Part shown: piece by piece, positions 19,336-26,797 of the stretch
How positions within the stretch are numbered: the stretch's first letter is position 1
Layout of the letters: each line of letters begins with the position of its first letter
Assembly (NCBI RefSeq): GCF_003385215.1
Contig: NZ_PQHW01000009.1
Coordinates: forward strand, 45,805 to 109,804
Direction: 5' to 3'
DNA: 64,000 nt
DNA from: Amycolatopsis thermalba
GTDB taxonomy: Bacteria > Actinomycetota > Actinomycetes > Mycobacteriales > Pseudonocardiaceae
The notes under the pieces: model-generated
The model's input: the letters and a program-made list of their open reading frames with translations, nothing else
Database searches by the model: none
Told to the model about the DNA's origin: nothing
Made by a program: the position numbers and the translations under genes

Positions 19336-20265
19336 TCAGGGGCTCTCGGGTTCCAGGGTACGTCGCAGGGGCGACAAAATTTCGGCGAGTCCCGCGAGCT
19401 GGTGGTCGATCACCCGCGGATCGAGGGCCGCGACGCGCAGCAGGATGTGCCGCGCACCGGCGTCGACGAAGCGCCTGAGCTGGGCGATCAGCTCGTCCGG
19501 GCCGCCGGAGATCATCACCTGGATCTGGCCCACCCAGTCGAGTGGCGCCTGGTAGGTCGCCTGGCAGTACTCCTCCAGCGCGGCCGTGCCCGCGCCGAGG
19601 TGGACGGTCGCGAACAGCGCGGGCGTGACGTCGCGGCCGTGCTCGCGGATGGTGGCCAGGCCGCTGGCGTAGTCGGCCGGGTCGGGCGGGTAGGGCAGCC
19701 AGCCGTCGTAGAGCTGCCCGGCGCGGCGCAGCGCGGCCGGCGTGAAGCCGCCGAGCCACACCGGCGGGCCGCCGGGCTGGGCGGGGCGCGGCACCTCGGG
19801 CAGCCAGTCGTAGTGCAGGACCTTGCCGTGGAAGGACTTCGGGCTGCCGGTCCACAGCTGCCGCCACAGCGCGACGGTGTCGTCGAGGTGCGAGAAGCGG
19901 GTCTTGAAGTTCACGCCGGCCAGGTCGAACTCGTGCTCGCTGCGTCCGGGGAAGCCGGCGCCGACGCCGAGGATCAGGCGTCCGCCGGAGACGAGGTCGA
20001 GCGAGGAGAGCGTGAGCGCGGCCTGCACCGGGTGGCGGTACGCGGGCATCAGGACCGCGGTGCCGAGCCGGACGGTTTCGGTGGCCTGCGCGACGGCGGT
20101 GAGCAGGGTGAGCGGTTCGACCCGGGCGCGCGACAGCGAGTCGCCCACCCAGACCGAGTCGAAGCCGAGGCGCTCGGCGCGCACGGCGATGTCCACGATG
20201 TCGCCGACGGAACCGCCGGCTTCGAGCTGGGCCTGCCCGGCGGGCAGGAGGAGTCCGATCTGCAT
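19336..20265 (-). CDS. LLM-class F420-dependent oxidoreductase
   Basis: A 309-aa TIM-barrel luciferase-like flavin/F420 enzyme. Family marks are [56 protein letters not shown] and [20 protein letters not shown]. The substrate is unknown. The ATG at 20265 is chosen because it starts the first strand; the frame extends far upstream only through repeat DNA. A palindrome, ATTCCC-N4-GGGAAT, lies 37 bases upstream and also occurs at the MmyB-like regulator, so the enzyme may be under that regulator. Confidence 0.9.
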   Translation of the reverse strand: MQIGLLLPAGQAQLEAGGSVGDIVDIAVRAERLGFDSVWVGDSLSRARVEPLTLLTAVAQATETVRLGTAVLMPAYRHPVQAALTLSSLDLVSGGRLILGVGAGFPGRSEHEFDLAGVNFKTRFSHLDDTVALWRQLWTGSPKSFHGKVLHYDWLPEVPRPAQPGGPPVWLGGFTPAALRRAGQLYDGWLPYPPDPADYASGLATIREHGRDVTPALFATVHLGAGTAALEEYCQATYQAPLDWVGQIQVMISGGPDELIAQLRRFVDAGARHILLRVAALDPRVIDHQLAGLAEILSPLRRTLEPESP

Positions 20266-20301
20266 GCCGCCGAGACTCGCCGCCACGGCGGTATGGCGGC
20301 A

Positions 20302-20317
20302 ATTCCCGCCGGGGAAT
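20302..20317. promoter_or_regulatory. Putative operator, ATTCCC-N4-GGGAAT, copy 1
   Basis: ATTCCC-GCCG-GGGAAT, 37 bases upstream of the LLM start. The six-base arms are identical to those at 20681-20696, and the flanking C before and G after also match. Confidence 0.6.
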
Positions 20318-20323
20318 GCCGCC

Positions 20324-20493
20324 CGACCGCAGAACTCGCGCGCCGGAGCGTAGAACTCGCGCGCCGGAGCGTGGAACTCGCGCGCCGGAGCGTGGAACTC
20401 GCGCGGGGCGCGAGTTGAACGTTCGGGCGCGCGAGTCCCACGTTCGGGACGGTGAGTTCTGCGTTCGGGACGGTGAGTTCTGCGTTCGCGCCG
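20324..20493. repeat. Two-armed array of 21-bp repeats (4 + 4 units)
   Basis: Four units read with AGAACTCGC or GGAACTCGC in one orientation (20324-20407), then four in the opposite orientation starting GCGAGT or GTGAGT (20410-20493), all at 21-bp pitch. The centre is the inverted sequence CTCGCGCGGGGCGCGAG. The array ends 1 base before the stop codon of the 55-aa gene and starts 6 bases after the LLM operator. Confidence 0.9.
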
Positions 20494-20494
20494 G

Positions 20495-20662
20495 TCAGGC
20501 GGGGCCGCCCGGCCCGAGGTCGAACGGCTGGCGCACCGGCAGGTCGGGCTGCTCGGTCTCCACGACCTCCACCAGGTCGTCCGGCCGGACGCGCGGCGGC
20601 AGCTCGCCGAACCGCGCGAAGCGGAGGAAGTCCAGCTCTTCGTCAGTGAACCGCTCGGACAC
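20495..20662 (-). CDS. Small hypothetical protein (55 aa)
   Basis: Sequence begins SERFTDEELDFLRFARFGEL and ends in a Gly/Pro-rich tail; acidic and Leu-rich, likely helical at the start. A GGAGG lies five bases before the GTG at 20662 (a second GTG lies 6 bases upstream). Divergent from the MmyB-like regulator with only 66 bases between starts, including a perfect 16-bp palindrome. I do not recognise the family. It is a candidate target, or partner, of that regulator. Confidence 0.6.
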   Translation of the reverse strand: MSERFTDEELDFLRFARFGELPPRVRPDDLVEVVETEQPDLPVRQPFDLGPGGPA

Positions 20663-20680
20663 CGGCACCTCCAGTCGGTC

Positions 20681-20696
20681 ATTCCCCGCGGGGAAT
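20681..20696. promoter_or_regulatory. Putative operator, ATTCCC-N4-GGGAAT, copy 2
   Basis: Perfect 16-bp palindrome ATTCCC-CGCG-GGGAAT in the 66-bp gap between the divergent 55-aa gene and the MmyB-like regulator. Likely binding site of that regulator. Confidence 0.65.
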
Positions 20697-20728
20697 GGCG
20701 GGCAGCGCGCTCCCGGGAGTAAGCATGC

Positions 20729-21496
20729 GTGGTGACGACGGCATTCGGAAGTGCCCTCAAGGACTGGCGCACCCGGCGGCGCCTGTCCCAGCTCGAACTC
20801 GCCCTGCGCGCGGGCACCACGCAGCGGCACGTCAGCTTCATGGAGAGCGGCCGGTCGGTGCCCGGGCGCGGCATGGTCGTGCGCGTGGCCGAGTCGCTGC
20901 AACTGCCGCTGCGCGAACGCAACGCGCTCCTGCTCAGCGCCGGCTACGCCCCCAGCTACCCGGAAACCGACCTGTCCGATCCGGCGCTGCGGCCGGTGCT
21001 CGACGCGCTGGAACGGCTCCTCGACGGCCACGAGCCGTACCCGGCGATCGTGGTGGACCGGTTCGGCGACCTGGTCGCGACCAACAAGGCCGCCGGCATC
21101 CTCACCGAGGGCGCCGCGCCCGAGCTGCTCGAACCGCCGGTCAACGTGCTGCGCCTGGCCCTGCACCCGCGTGGCATGGCACCCCGCATCGCAAACTTCG
21201 ACGACTGGGCCCGGCACGTCCTGGAGCGGCCCCGGCAGGAGCAGGCGAAGGCGCCGCACCCCCGGCACGCGGAGCTGCTCACCGAGCTGGAGGGCTACCT
21301 GCCCGGCCCACCGAACCTGGACGCCGACCACCTCGGGTTCGCCGTGCCGCTGGTCCTGCGCACCTCGCGCGGCGAGATGCGGCTGCTCACCGCGATCACC
21401 ACGTTCGCCACGGCCGTCGACGTGACGGTGTCGGAACTGCGGCTGGAGACGTTCCTGCCCGCCGACGACGAGACCGCCCACATCCTCACGCGATGA
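20729..21496 (+). CDS. XRE regulator with MmyB-like ligand domain
   Basis: A 255-aa transcription factor. The N-terminal HTH is LKDWRTRRRLSQLELALRAG, then TTQRHVSFMESGRSVPGRGM. The C-terminal ~150 residues (PYPAIVVDRFGDLVATNKAA, LRLALHPRGMAPRIANFDDW, LRTSRGEMRLLTAITTFATA) match the MmyB/PF17765-type ligand-binding domain, a PAS-like fold. Such regulators often control an adjacent divergent gene. Two neighbouring GTG codons could start it, with CGGGAG upstream. The stop overlaps the convergent DedA gene by 11 bases. Confidence 0.93.
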   Translation: MVTTAFGSALKDWRTRRRLSQLELALRAGTTQRHVSFMESGRSVPGRGMVVRVAESLQLPLRERNALLLSAGYAPSYPETDLSDPALRPVLDALERLLDGHEPYPAIVVDRFGDLVATNKAAGILTEGAAPELLEPPVNVLRLALHPRGMAPRIANFDDWARHVLERPRQEQAKAPHPRHAELLTELEGYLPGPPNLDADHLGFAVPLVLRTSRGEMRLLTAITTFATAVDVTVSELRLETFLPADDETAHILTR

Positions 21497-21956
21497 GCGA
21501 CCCGCCGGCCTTGCCCACCAGCAGCGCGGCCACCACCCACAGCACCGCCGCGGCCACGCTCACCGCCAGGAACCGCGGGTACGGGACGGCCGCCGCGCCG
21601 GCCACCCGCGGCATCAGCGTCCGCGCCCCGGCGAGGAACCGCGCGGCGAACACCGCCACCACCCCGTAGCGCGCCATGCGTGACTCGACCCGGCGCCAGC
21701 GCGGCGAGCGGATCCGCCGCCCCAGCCGGCGTCCCTCCAGGTAGGCCAGCTGGTCCCCGCACACGGCCGCCGCGGCGACGACCGTCATCGCGAGCCACAG
21801 GTTCACCGTCCCCTGCCCGGCGAGGAACCCGACGAGCAGCAGGGTGGACAACGTCGGCAGCACGATCCCCGGCAGCAGCGCGGTCTCCGCGGCGATCACC
21901 GCCGCCGCGACGAGGTAGACCAGCACGGGCGGGAGGGTGGCGATGGCGTCGATCAC
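21486..21956 (-). CDS. DedA-family membrane protein
   Basis: A 156-aa SNARE-associated-type membrane protein. LPTLSTLLLVGFLAGQG, CGDQLAYLEGRRLGRRI and VVAVFAARFLAGARTLMPRV are DedA landmarks, including the G.(R)F.PG.R-like segment. DedA proteins are linked to lipid flipping and membrane homeostasis. GTG at 21956 overlaps the upstream methyltransferase stop (GTGA). The pairing with a phospholipid-type methyltransferase suggests a shared membrane-lipid role, which is inference. Shorter than E. coli DedA (about 219 aa). Confidence 0.88.
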   Translation of the reverse strand: MIDAIATLPPVLVYLVAAAVIAAETALLPGIVLPTLSTLLLVGFLAGQGTVNLWLAMTVVAAAAVCGDQLAYLEGRRLGRRIRSPRWRRVESRMARYGVVAVFAARFLAGARTLMPRVAGAAAVPYPRFLAVSVAAAVLWVVAALLVGKAGGSLIA

Positions 21957-22510
21957 GGCGTCACGGCCGCTCGGTGCACGAACGCGGGCGGCAGGTTGCC
22001 CCACACCACCCGGCTGCGGCCGACGAACCCGAACCGCCGGGCCAGCGCGGCCTCGAACCGCCGGGCGGCGGGCAGCCACGCGGCGTGCAGGTAGGCGAAG
22101 GTCGCGAACCGGCCGCCCGGCGCGAGCACCTCGCCGACCTGGTCGAGGACGCGGTCCTGGCGGTCGCCGGGGAACAGCGACCACGGCAGCCCGGACACCA
22201 CGACGTCCGCGGCGCGCACGTGACCGGCCAGGTGTTCGGCGGAGCCGGTGATCACCTCGACGCCGGGGTGGCGCCGGGCGAGGTCACCGGCCAGCCGCGG
22301 GTTGACCTCGACGGCCGTCAGCCGGGCGCCAGGTCTCAGCCGCGCGAGCAGGGCTTCGGTGAACACCCCGGTGCCGGGCCCCAGCTCGACGACGTGGGCG
22401 GCCCGCTCGACCCCGATGCCGGCGACCACGGCCGCCGCCAGGCGCCGCGAGCTGGCCGCGATCGCGCCGGTGTGCGCTGGAGCGCGGAGGAATTCCCTGG
22501 TGATGGACAT
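21953..22510 (-). CDS. SAM-dependent methyltransferase (phospholipid-type)
   Basis: 185 aa, class I Rossmann methyltransferase: motif I VVELGPGTGVFTEALLARL, acidic motif LTAVEVNPRLAG and a later DVVVSGLPWSLFP. The start FLRAPAHTGAIAASSRRLAA resembles the PmtA-like phospholipid N-methyltransferase / rRNA dimethyltransferase-related group. Starts with ATG at 22510. Coupled to DedA by a 4-base overlap. The substrate is not proven by sequence. Confidence 0.83.
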   Translation of the reverse strand: MSITREFLRAPAHTGAIAASSRRLAAAVVAGIGVERAAHVVELGPGTGVFTEALLARLRPGARLTAVEVNPRLAGDLARRHPGVEVITGSAEHLAGHVRAADVVVSGLPWSLFPGDRQDRVLDQVGEVLAPGGRFATFAYLHAAWLPAARRFEAALARRFGFVGRSRVVWGNLPPAFVHRAAVTP

Positions 22511-22561
22511 GTCATTGACGCTAGGAACGCCGGCGTCCGATCACCTCGGCATCGCGGCCGC

Positions 22562-22589
22562 ATCGTCTCCTCCTCGAGGAGGAGACGAT
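22562..22589. promoter_or_regulatory. Perfect 28-bp palindrome, putative operator
   Basis: ATCGTCTCCTCCTC directly followed by its exact reverse complement with no loop, between the divergent methyltransferase and sugar dehydrogenase genes (51 bases upstream of one, 40 of the other). Confidence 0.6.
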
Positions 22590-22629
22590 CGAGACCGGGA
22601 CTTCACCGGACAACGGGCACAATGACCGC

Positions 22630-23823
22630 ATGCGCCGCATCGGGGCCGTACTGCTCGCCGGACTGGCCGTCACGGCTTGCTCGTCTTCGCCCGCCCAGGA
22701 CCTGCCGTCGACCCCCGCCACGGTCGCCGCGCCCACCACGGTCAACGGGCGGAGCCTCGCGCTGGAGGTGGACGTCGTGACCGGCGGCCTGCAGCACGGC
22801 TGGGACGTCGGCTTCCTGCCCGACGGCTCGATGCTCGTCACCCAGCGGCCGGGGCGGCTCGCGCTGATCGAGGGCACCGCGGTCAGCCAGGACGCCGCCG
22901 ACTTCTCCGACGTGTGGGCCCGCGGCGAGGGCGGCCTGATGGGCATGGTCGTGCACCCGGACTTCGCCACCAGCCGCGAGTTCACCACCTGCCAGACGCA
23001 CCAGGAGAACGGCCGCGCCGTCGACATCCGGCTGGTCACCTGGTCGCTGTCGGCCGACAAGCGCAGCGCGACGAAGGTGCGCGATCTGCTGACCGGGCTG
23101 CCGGTCAACCAGAGCGGCCGGCATTCCGGGTGCCGCCCGGAGATCGCCGCCGACGGGGCGCTGCTCGTCGGCACCGGCGACACCGCCCGGCCGGACGTGT
23201 CGCAGGACCGGCACAGCCTCGGCGGCAAGATGCTGCGCATCGACCTGCACACCGGCGCGCCGTTGCCGGACAACCCGTTCATCTCCTCGGCCGACCCCGA
23301 CGAGCAGCGGATCTACAGCTTCGGGCACCGCAACATCCAGGGCGTGGCCGTGCGGCCGGGCACCGGTCAGATCTTCGCCGGCGAGCACGGGCCGACGTTC
23401 GACGACGAGATCAACCTGATCCGGGCCGGCGGCAACTACGGCTGGGACCCGTCGCAGGGCGGCACCGTCGACTCCTACGACGAGGACGTGCCGATGACCG
23501 ACCTGCAGCGGTTCCCGGACGCCGTCCGGCCACTGTGGACCTCCGGGGAGATCACCGAGGCGATCTGCGGCGCGGCCTTCGTGTCCGGGCCGCAGTGGGG
23601 CGCGCTGGACGGCAGGCTGGCCGTCGTGGCGCTCAAGGGCCAGAAGATGCTGATGTTCACCCTGGACGCCGCGGGCGCGGTCACCGAGGTCTACCTGCCG
23701 GCCGAGTTCGACGACACCTACGGCCGCCTGCGCGCGGTGCGCAGCGGCCCGGACGGCGCGTTGTACGTGACCACGTCGGACGGCAGCGACGACAAGGTCC
23801 TGCGCATCACACCGGCTGCTTAG
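22630..23823 (+). CDS. PQQ-dependent sugar dehydrogenase-like lipoprotein
   Basis: A 397-aa lipoprotein (lipobox LAVTAC, Cys17) of the glucose/sorbosone dehydrogenase beta-propeller family. VGFLPDGSMLVTQRPGRLAL, LMGMVVHPDFATSREFTTCQ, LLVGTGDTARPDVSQDRHSL, IYSFGHRNIQGVAVRPGTGQ and FAGEHGPTFDDEINLIRAGG are its strands and likely cofactor or calcium contacts. The reaction is oxidation of an aldose, but cofactor use is not provable by sequence. Convergent with the permease, overlapping it by 17 bases. Confidence 0.9.
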   Translation: MRRIGAVLLAGLAVTACSSSPAQDLPSTPATVAAPTTVNGRSLALEVDVVTGGLQHGWDVGFLPDGSMLVTQRPGRLALIEGTAVSQDAADFSDVWARGEGGLMGMVVHPDFATSREFTTCQTHQENGRAVDIRLVTWSLSADKRSATKVRDLLTGLPVNQSGRHSGCRPEIAADGALLVGTGDTARPDVSQDRHSLGGKMLRIDLHTGAPLPDNPFISSADPDEQRIYSFGHRNIQGVAVRPGTGQIFAGEHGPTFDDEINLIRAGGNYGWDPSQGGTVDSYDEDVPMTDLQRFPDAVRPLWTSGEITEAICGAAFVSGPQWGALDGRLAVVALKGQKMLMFTLDAAGAVTEVYLPAEFDDTYGRLRAVRSGPDGALYVTTSDGSDDKVLRITPAA

Positions 23824-25186
23824 CGCGCGCGGACCGGTTGCTCAGCAGGTAGCCCACGGCGATGACGGCCGCCACGACCGGCGTGACGTACAGCGCGATC
23901 CGGGTGTCCTCGCTGAACCCGAGCAGCACCACGACCAGCGCGAGGAACGCCAGCGCGAGGTAGCCGGTCCACGGCGCCCCGGGCATGCGGAACTCCGACG
24001 CGGGCAGCTCGCCGCGGTCGCTGCGGCGGCGGTACCGCAGCTGGCAGACGACGATGATGCCCCAGGTCCACAGCACACCGACGGTGGCGACGCTGGTGAT
24101 GTAGGCGAACGCCTTCTCCGGCACGAACGCGTTGATCAGGATGCCGGCCGCCATGACGACCGCGGACGCCGTGATGCTCGCCGCGGGCACCTGCCGCTTC
24201 GACAGCCGGGTGAACGTGGCCGGTGCGGACCGGTGGACCGCGAGGGTGCGCAGCATCCGGCCGGTCGAGTAGATGCCGGAGTTGCACGACGACAGCGCCG
24301 CGGTCAGCACGACGAACTGGATGATCCCGGCGGCGCCGTGGATGCCGACCGCGTCGAAGGCCCGCACGAACGGGCTCTCGCCCTCGTGGAACTCCGTCCA
24401 CGGCACCAGGGACAGCAGCACGACCAGCGCGCCGACGTAGAACACGCCGATCCGCACCATGACGCTGTTGATCGCCTTGGGCAGCACGACCCGCGGGTTC
24501 TCCGCCTCACCCGCGGTCAGCCCGATCAGCTCGACGCCGAGGTAGGCGAACATGACGCTCTGCAGCGCCAGCAGCGCGCTGCCCGCGCCGTGCGGCAGGA
24601 ACCCGCCGTCGCTCACCAGGTGCGCGAACGAGGCGTGCTCACCGGCCGGGCCGATGCCGAACACGATGACCGCGAGGCCGAGGACGATCGCCCCGACGAT
24701 GGTCACCACCTTGATCATGGAGAACCAGAACTCGAACTCGCCGAACACCTTGACCGAGATCAGGTTCGCCAGGAACAACAGCCCCAGCACGACCGCCGCG
24801 GTGACCCATTGCGGCACCTGCGGGAACCAGTACTGCACGTAGATCCCGGCCGCGGTGATCTCCGCCATCGCGGTGACCACCCACATCAGCCAGTACACCC
24901 ACCCGGTGGCGAACCCGGCGAAGCGGCCGACGAACTCCTCGGCGTAGTCGACGAAGCTGCGCGACACCGGCCGGTACATCAGCAGCTCGCCGAGCGCGCG
25001 CATGATCAGGAAGATGACCGCGCCCGCGACGGCGTAGGAGGCGATCAGCGCGGGCCCGGACGTCTCGATCGCCGCGCCGGCGCCGAGGAACAGCCCCGTA
25101 CCGATCGCGCCACCGATCGCCATCATGCTGATCTGCCGGTTCTTCAGCCCCCGGGCGTAACCCTCGTCGGTCCCCTGGTCGCTCAT
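23807..25186 (-). CDS. Amino acid permease (AAT family)
   Basis: A 459-aa APC-superfamily transporter with 12 membrane segments. N-terminal GLKNRQISMMAIGGAIGTGL then FLGAGAAIETSGPAL is the family signature; FYVGALVVLLSLVPW and SSCNSGIYSTGRMLRTLAVH are later landmarks. It imports amino acids by proton symport, possibly GABA, Ser or Pro; substrate unknown. The ATG at 25186 is preceded by GGAGGG. The frame extends far upstream without meaning. Confidence 0.94.
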   Translation of the reverse strand: MSDQGTDEGYARGLKNRQISMMAIGGAIGTGLFLGAGAAIETSGPALIASYAVAGAVIFLIMRALGELLMYRPVSRSFVDYAEEFVGRFAGFATGWVYWLMWVVTAMAEITAAGIYVQYWFPQVPQWVTAAVVLGLLFLANLISVKVFGEFEFWFSMIKVVTIVGAIVLGLAVIVFGIGPAGEHASFAHLVSDGGFLPHGAGSALLALQSVMFAYLGVELIGLTAGEAENPRVVLPKAINSVMVRIGVFYVGALVVLLSLVPWTEFHEGESPFVRAFDAVGIHGAAGIIQFVVLTAALSSCNSGIYSTGRMLRTLAVHRSAPATFTRLSKRQVPAASITASAVVMAAGILINAFVPEKAFAYITSVATVGVLWTWGIIVVCQLRYRRRSDRGELPASEFRMPGAPWTGYLALAFLALVVVLLGFSEDTRIALYVTPVVAAVIAVGYLLSNRSARAKQPV

Positions 25187-25256
25187 GGCCCTCCCGTCTA
25201 CGGCTGGTCCAGACCCTAACGGGGGGTTCACAGGCGGCAGCTTGGGGCACTTTGTC

Positions 25257-25288
25257 ATGGTCGATTTCTGATGGTAGATTTCGACCAT
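25257..25288. promoter_or_regulatory. Putative PadR autoregulatory operator
   Basis: Inverted repeat ATGGTCGA ... TCGACCAT whose right arm contains the PadR start codon. A direct repeat ATGGT(C/A)GATTTC with 14-bp pitch overlaps it. Confidence 0.55.
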
Positions 25289-25844
25289 GCCACGTCGTGC
25301 ACTGGACAACCCCCTGGTCCTCCCGGTCCTGGGACTCCTGCTCGAATCGCCGATGCACCCGTACCAGGTGTTCACGGAGTTGCGTACGCGCAGCGCGAGC
25401 GCCATCAACCGGGGCACGCTGTACGACGTCGTGGAGGCGCTGGCCGCGGCGGAGTGGATCGCTCCACAGGGCACCGAGCGCAGCGGCAACCGCCCCGAAC
25501 GGACCGTCTACGCGCTCACCGGCGCCGGCCGCGACGAGCTGGTGCGCAGGCTGGACAGCCGGATCCGGGAGCCGAAGCGGGAGTTCCCCGAGTTCCTCGG
25601 CGCGATCGCCTACGTCGGCGCGCTCGGGCCCGACGGCGCGGTCGCCGCGCTGGCCGAGCGCGCGCGGCGGTTGTCCGAACGGGCCGACGCCGATCAGGAG
25701 CGGCTGGCCGCGGTGCTGGACAGCGGCGTGCCGCGCCTGCACGTCATCGAGGCCGAGTACGCGCTCCACCAGACCCGCGCCGAGATCGCGTGGGTCGAGA
25801 ACCTCGTCGCCGAAATCCGCGGCGGCTCACTGACCTGGCCGTGA
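25287..25844 (+). CDS. PadR-family transcriptional regulator
   Basis: 185 aa. Winged helix: LVLPVLGLLLESPMHPYQVF, INRGTLYDVVEALAAAEWIA and RPERTVYALTGAGRDELV. The C-terminal half is helical, as in PadR subfamily 2 dimerisation domains (AALAERARRLSERADADQER). The operator-like repeat spans its start, so it is likely autorepressing. Only 11 bases separate it from the next gene, so the two are co-transcribed. Confidence 0.92.
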   Translation: MPRRALDNPLVLPVLGLLLESPMHPYQVFTELRTRSASAINRGTLYDVVEALAAAEWIAPQGTERSGNRPERTVYALTGAGRDELVRRLDSRIREPKREFPEFLGAIAYVGALGPDGAVAALAERARRLSERADADQERLAAVLDSGVPRLHVIEAEYALHQTRAEIAWVENLVAEIRGGSLTWP

Positions 25845-25855
25845 AAGGACCGACC

Positions 25856-26797
25856 ATGCTCTTCGGCATCTACCCCGGCGGCGTCACCGGAACCGACTCC
25901 GGCCAACTGACCAGTGGACCACCCGACGATCCGGCGCGGATCACCCAGGCGCTCACCGCGTTGCGGGAACGGGGACCGTTCCTCGTGCGCGCCTACCTCG
26001 GGTTCGATGACTCCACTCCGGACGGTCCACACGCGACAGTCACTCCGGCCGGAGCCGCGCGGTACACCGGAAACGGCCGCGTGCTGGACCTCGTCGCGCA
26101 GTACCAGTCGCCGAGCGGTGATGTGGACGGCTACCGCGCGTTCGTGCGGCGGCTGGTCGAGCAGTACGGCGCGGTCACCGGCACGCTGCAGATCGCCGAG
26201 GAGCCGAACGTGCCGGACAACCCGGTGCTCGACGGCTACTACCCGCGCGTGATCGAAGCGATCGTGGCCGGTGTCGCGGCGGCCAAGGAGCGGGCGGCGG
26301 AACTCGGGCACGATCTGCGGGTCGGCTTCAACACCACGCCGCTGTTCGGGCCGGGCGCGTCGTTCATCGCGGATCTGGCGCAGGCAGGCGGCGCGGAGTT
26401 CGTGCGCCAGGTGGACTACGTCGGCCTGGACTTCTTCCCGGACGTCTTCCGGCCGGTCGGCCCGGCCGAGCTGGGCGCGGCGGTGGCGGGCCTGCTGCGC
26501 CACCACCGCGAGAACGTCCTCGCGCCGGCCGGTTTCGGTGACGTCCCGCTGCACATCACCGAGCACGGCTGGCCGACCGGCCCGGACCGACCGGCCGAGC
26601 GGCAGGCCGAAGTGGTGGAGACGGTCGTCCGGGCCGCCGCGGACGCGGGCGTGAGCTGCTACACCCACTTCTCCCTGCGCGACGCCGACAGCGCCCAGCC
26701 CGGCCTGTTCCACCAGTTCGGCCTGCTGCGGGACGACTACACCCGCAAGCCCGCCTTCGACACCTACCGGAAGCTGATCGCCGAGTTCACCAGGTGA
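25856..26797 (+). CDS. TIM-barrel glycoside-hydrolase-like protein
   Basis: 313 aa with a clan GH-A look: QIAEEPNVPDNPVLDGYYP carries an acid/base Glu-like position, and LHITEHGWPTGPDRPAERQ the nucleophile-like Glu after strand 7. VDYVGLDFFPDVFRPVGP and CYTHFSLRDADSAQPGLFH are further barrel strands. There is no signal peptide, so it acts in the cytoplasm. The substrate is unknown. AAAGGA lies just before ATG. It overlaps the convergent P450 by 11 bases and is co-transcribed with PadR. Confidence 0.75.
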   Translation: MLFGIYPGGVTGTDSGQLTSGPPDDPARITQALTALRERGPFLVRAYLGFDDSTPDGPHATVTPAGAARYTGNGRVLDLVAQYQSPSGDVDGYRAFVRRLVEQYGAVTGTLQIAEEPNVPDNPVLDGYYPRVIEAIVAGVAAAKERAAELGHDLRVGFNTTPLFGPGASFIADLAQAGGAEFVRQVDYVGLDFFPDVFRPVGPAELGAAVAGLLRHHRENVLAPAGFGDVPLHITEHGWPTGPDRPAERQAEVVETVVRAAADAGVSCYTHFSLRDADSAQPGLFHQFGLLRDDYTRKPAFDTYRKLIAEFTR

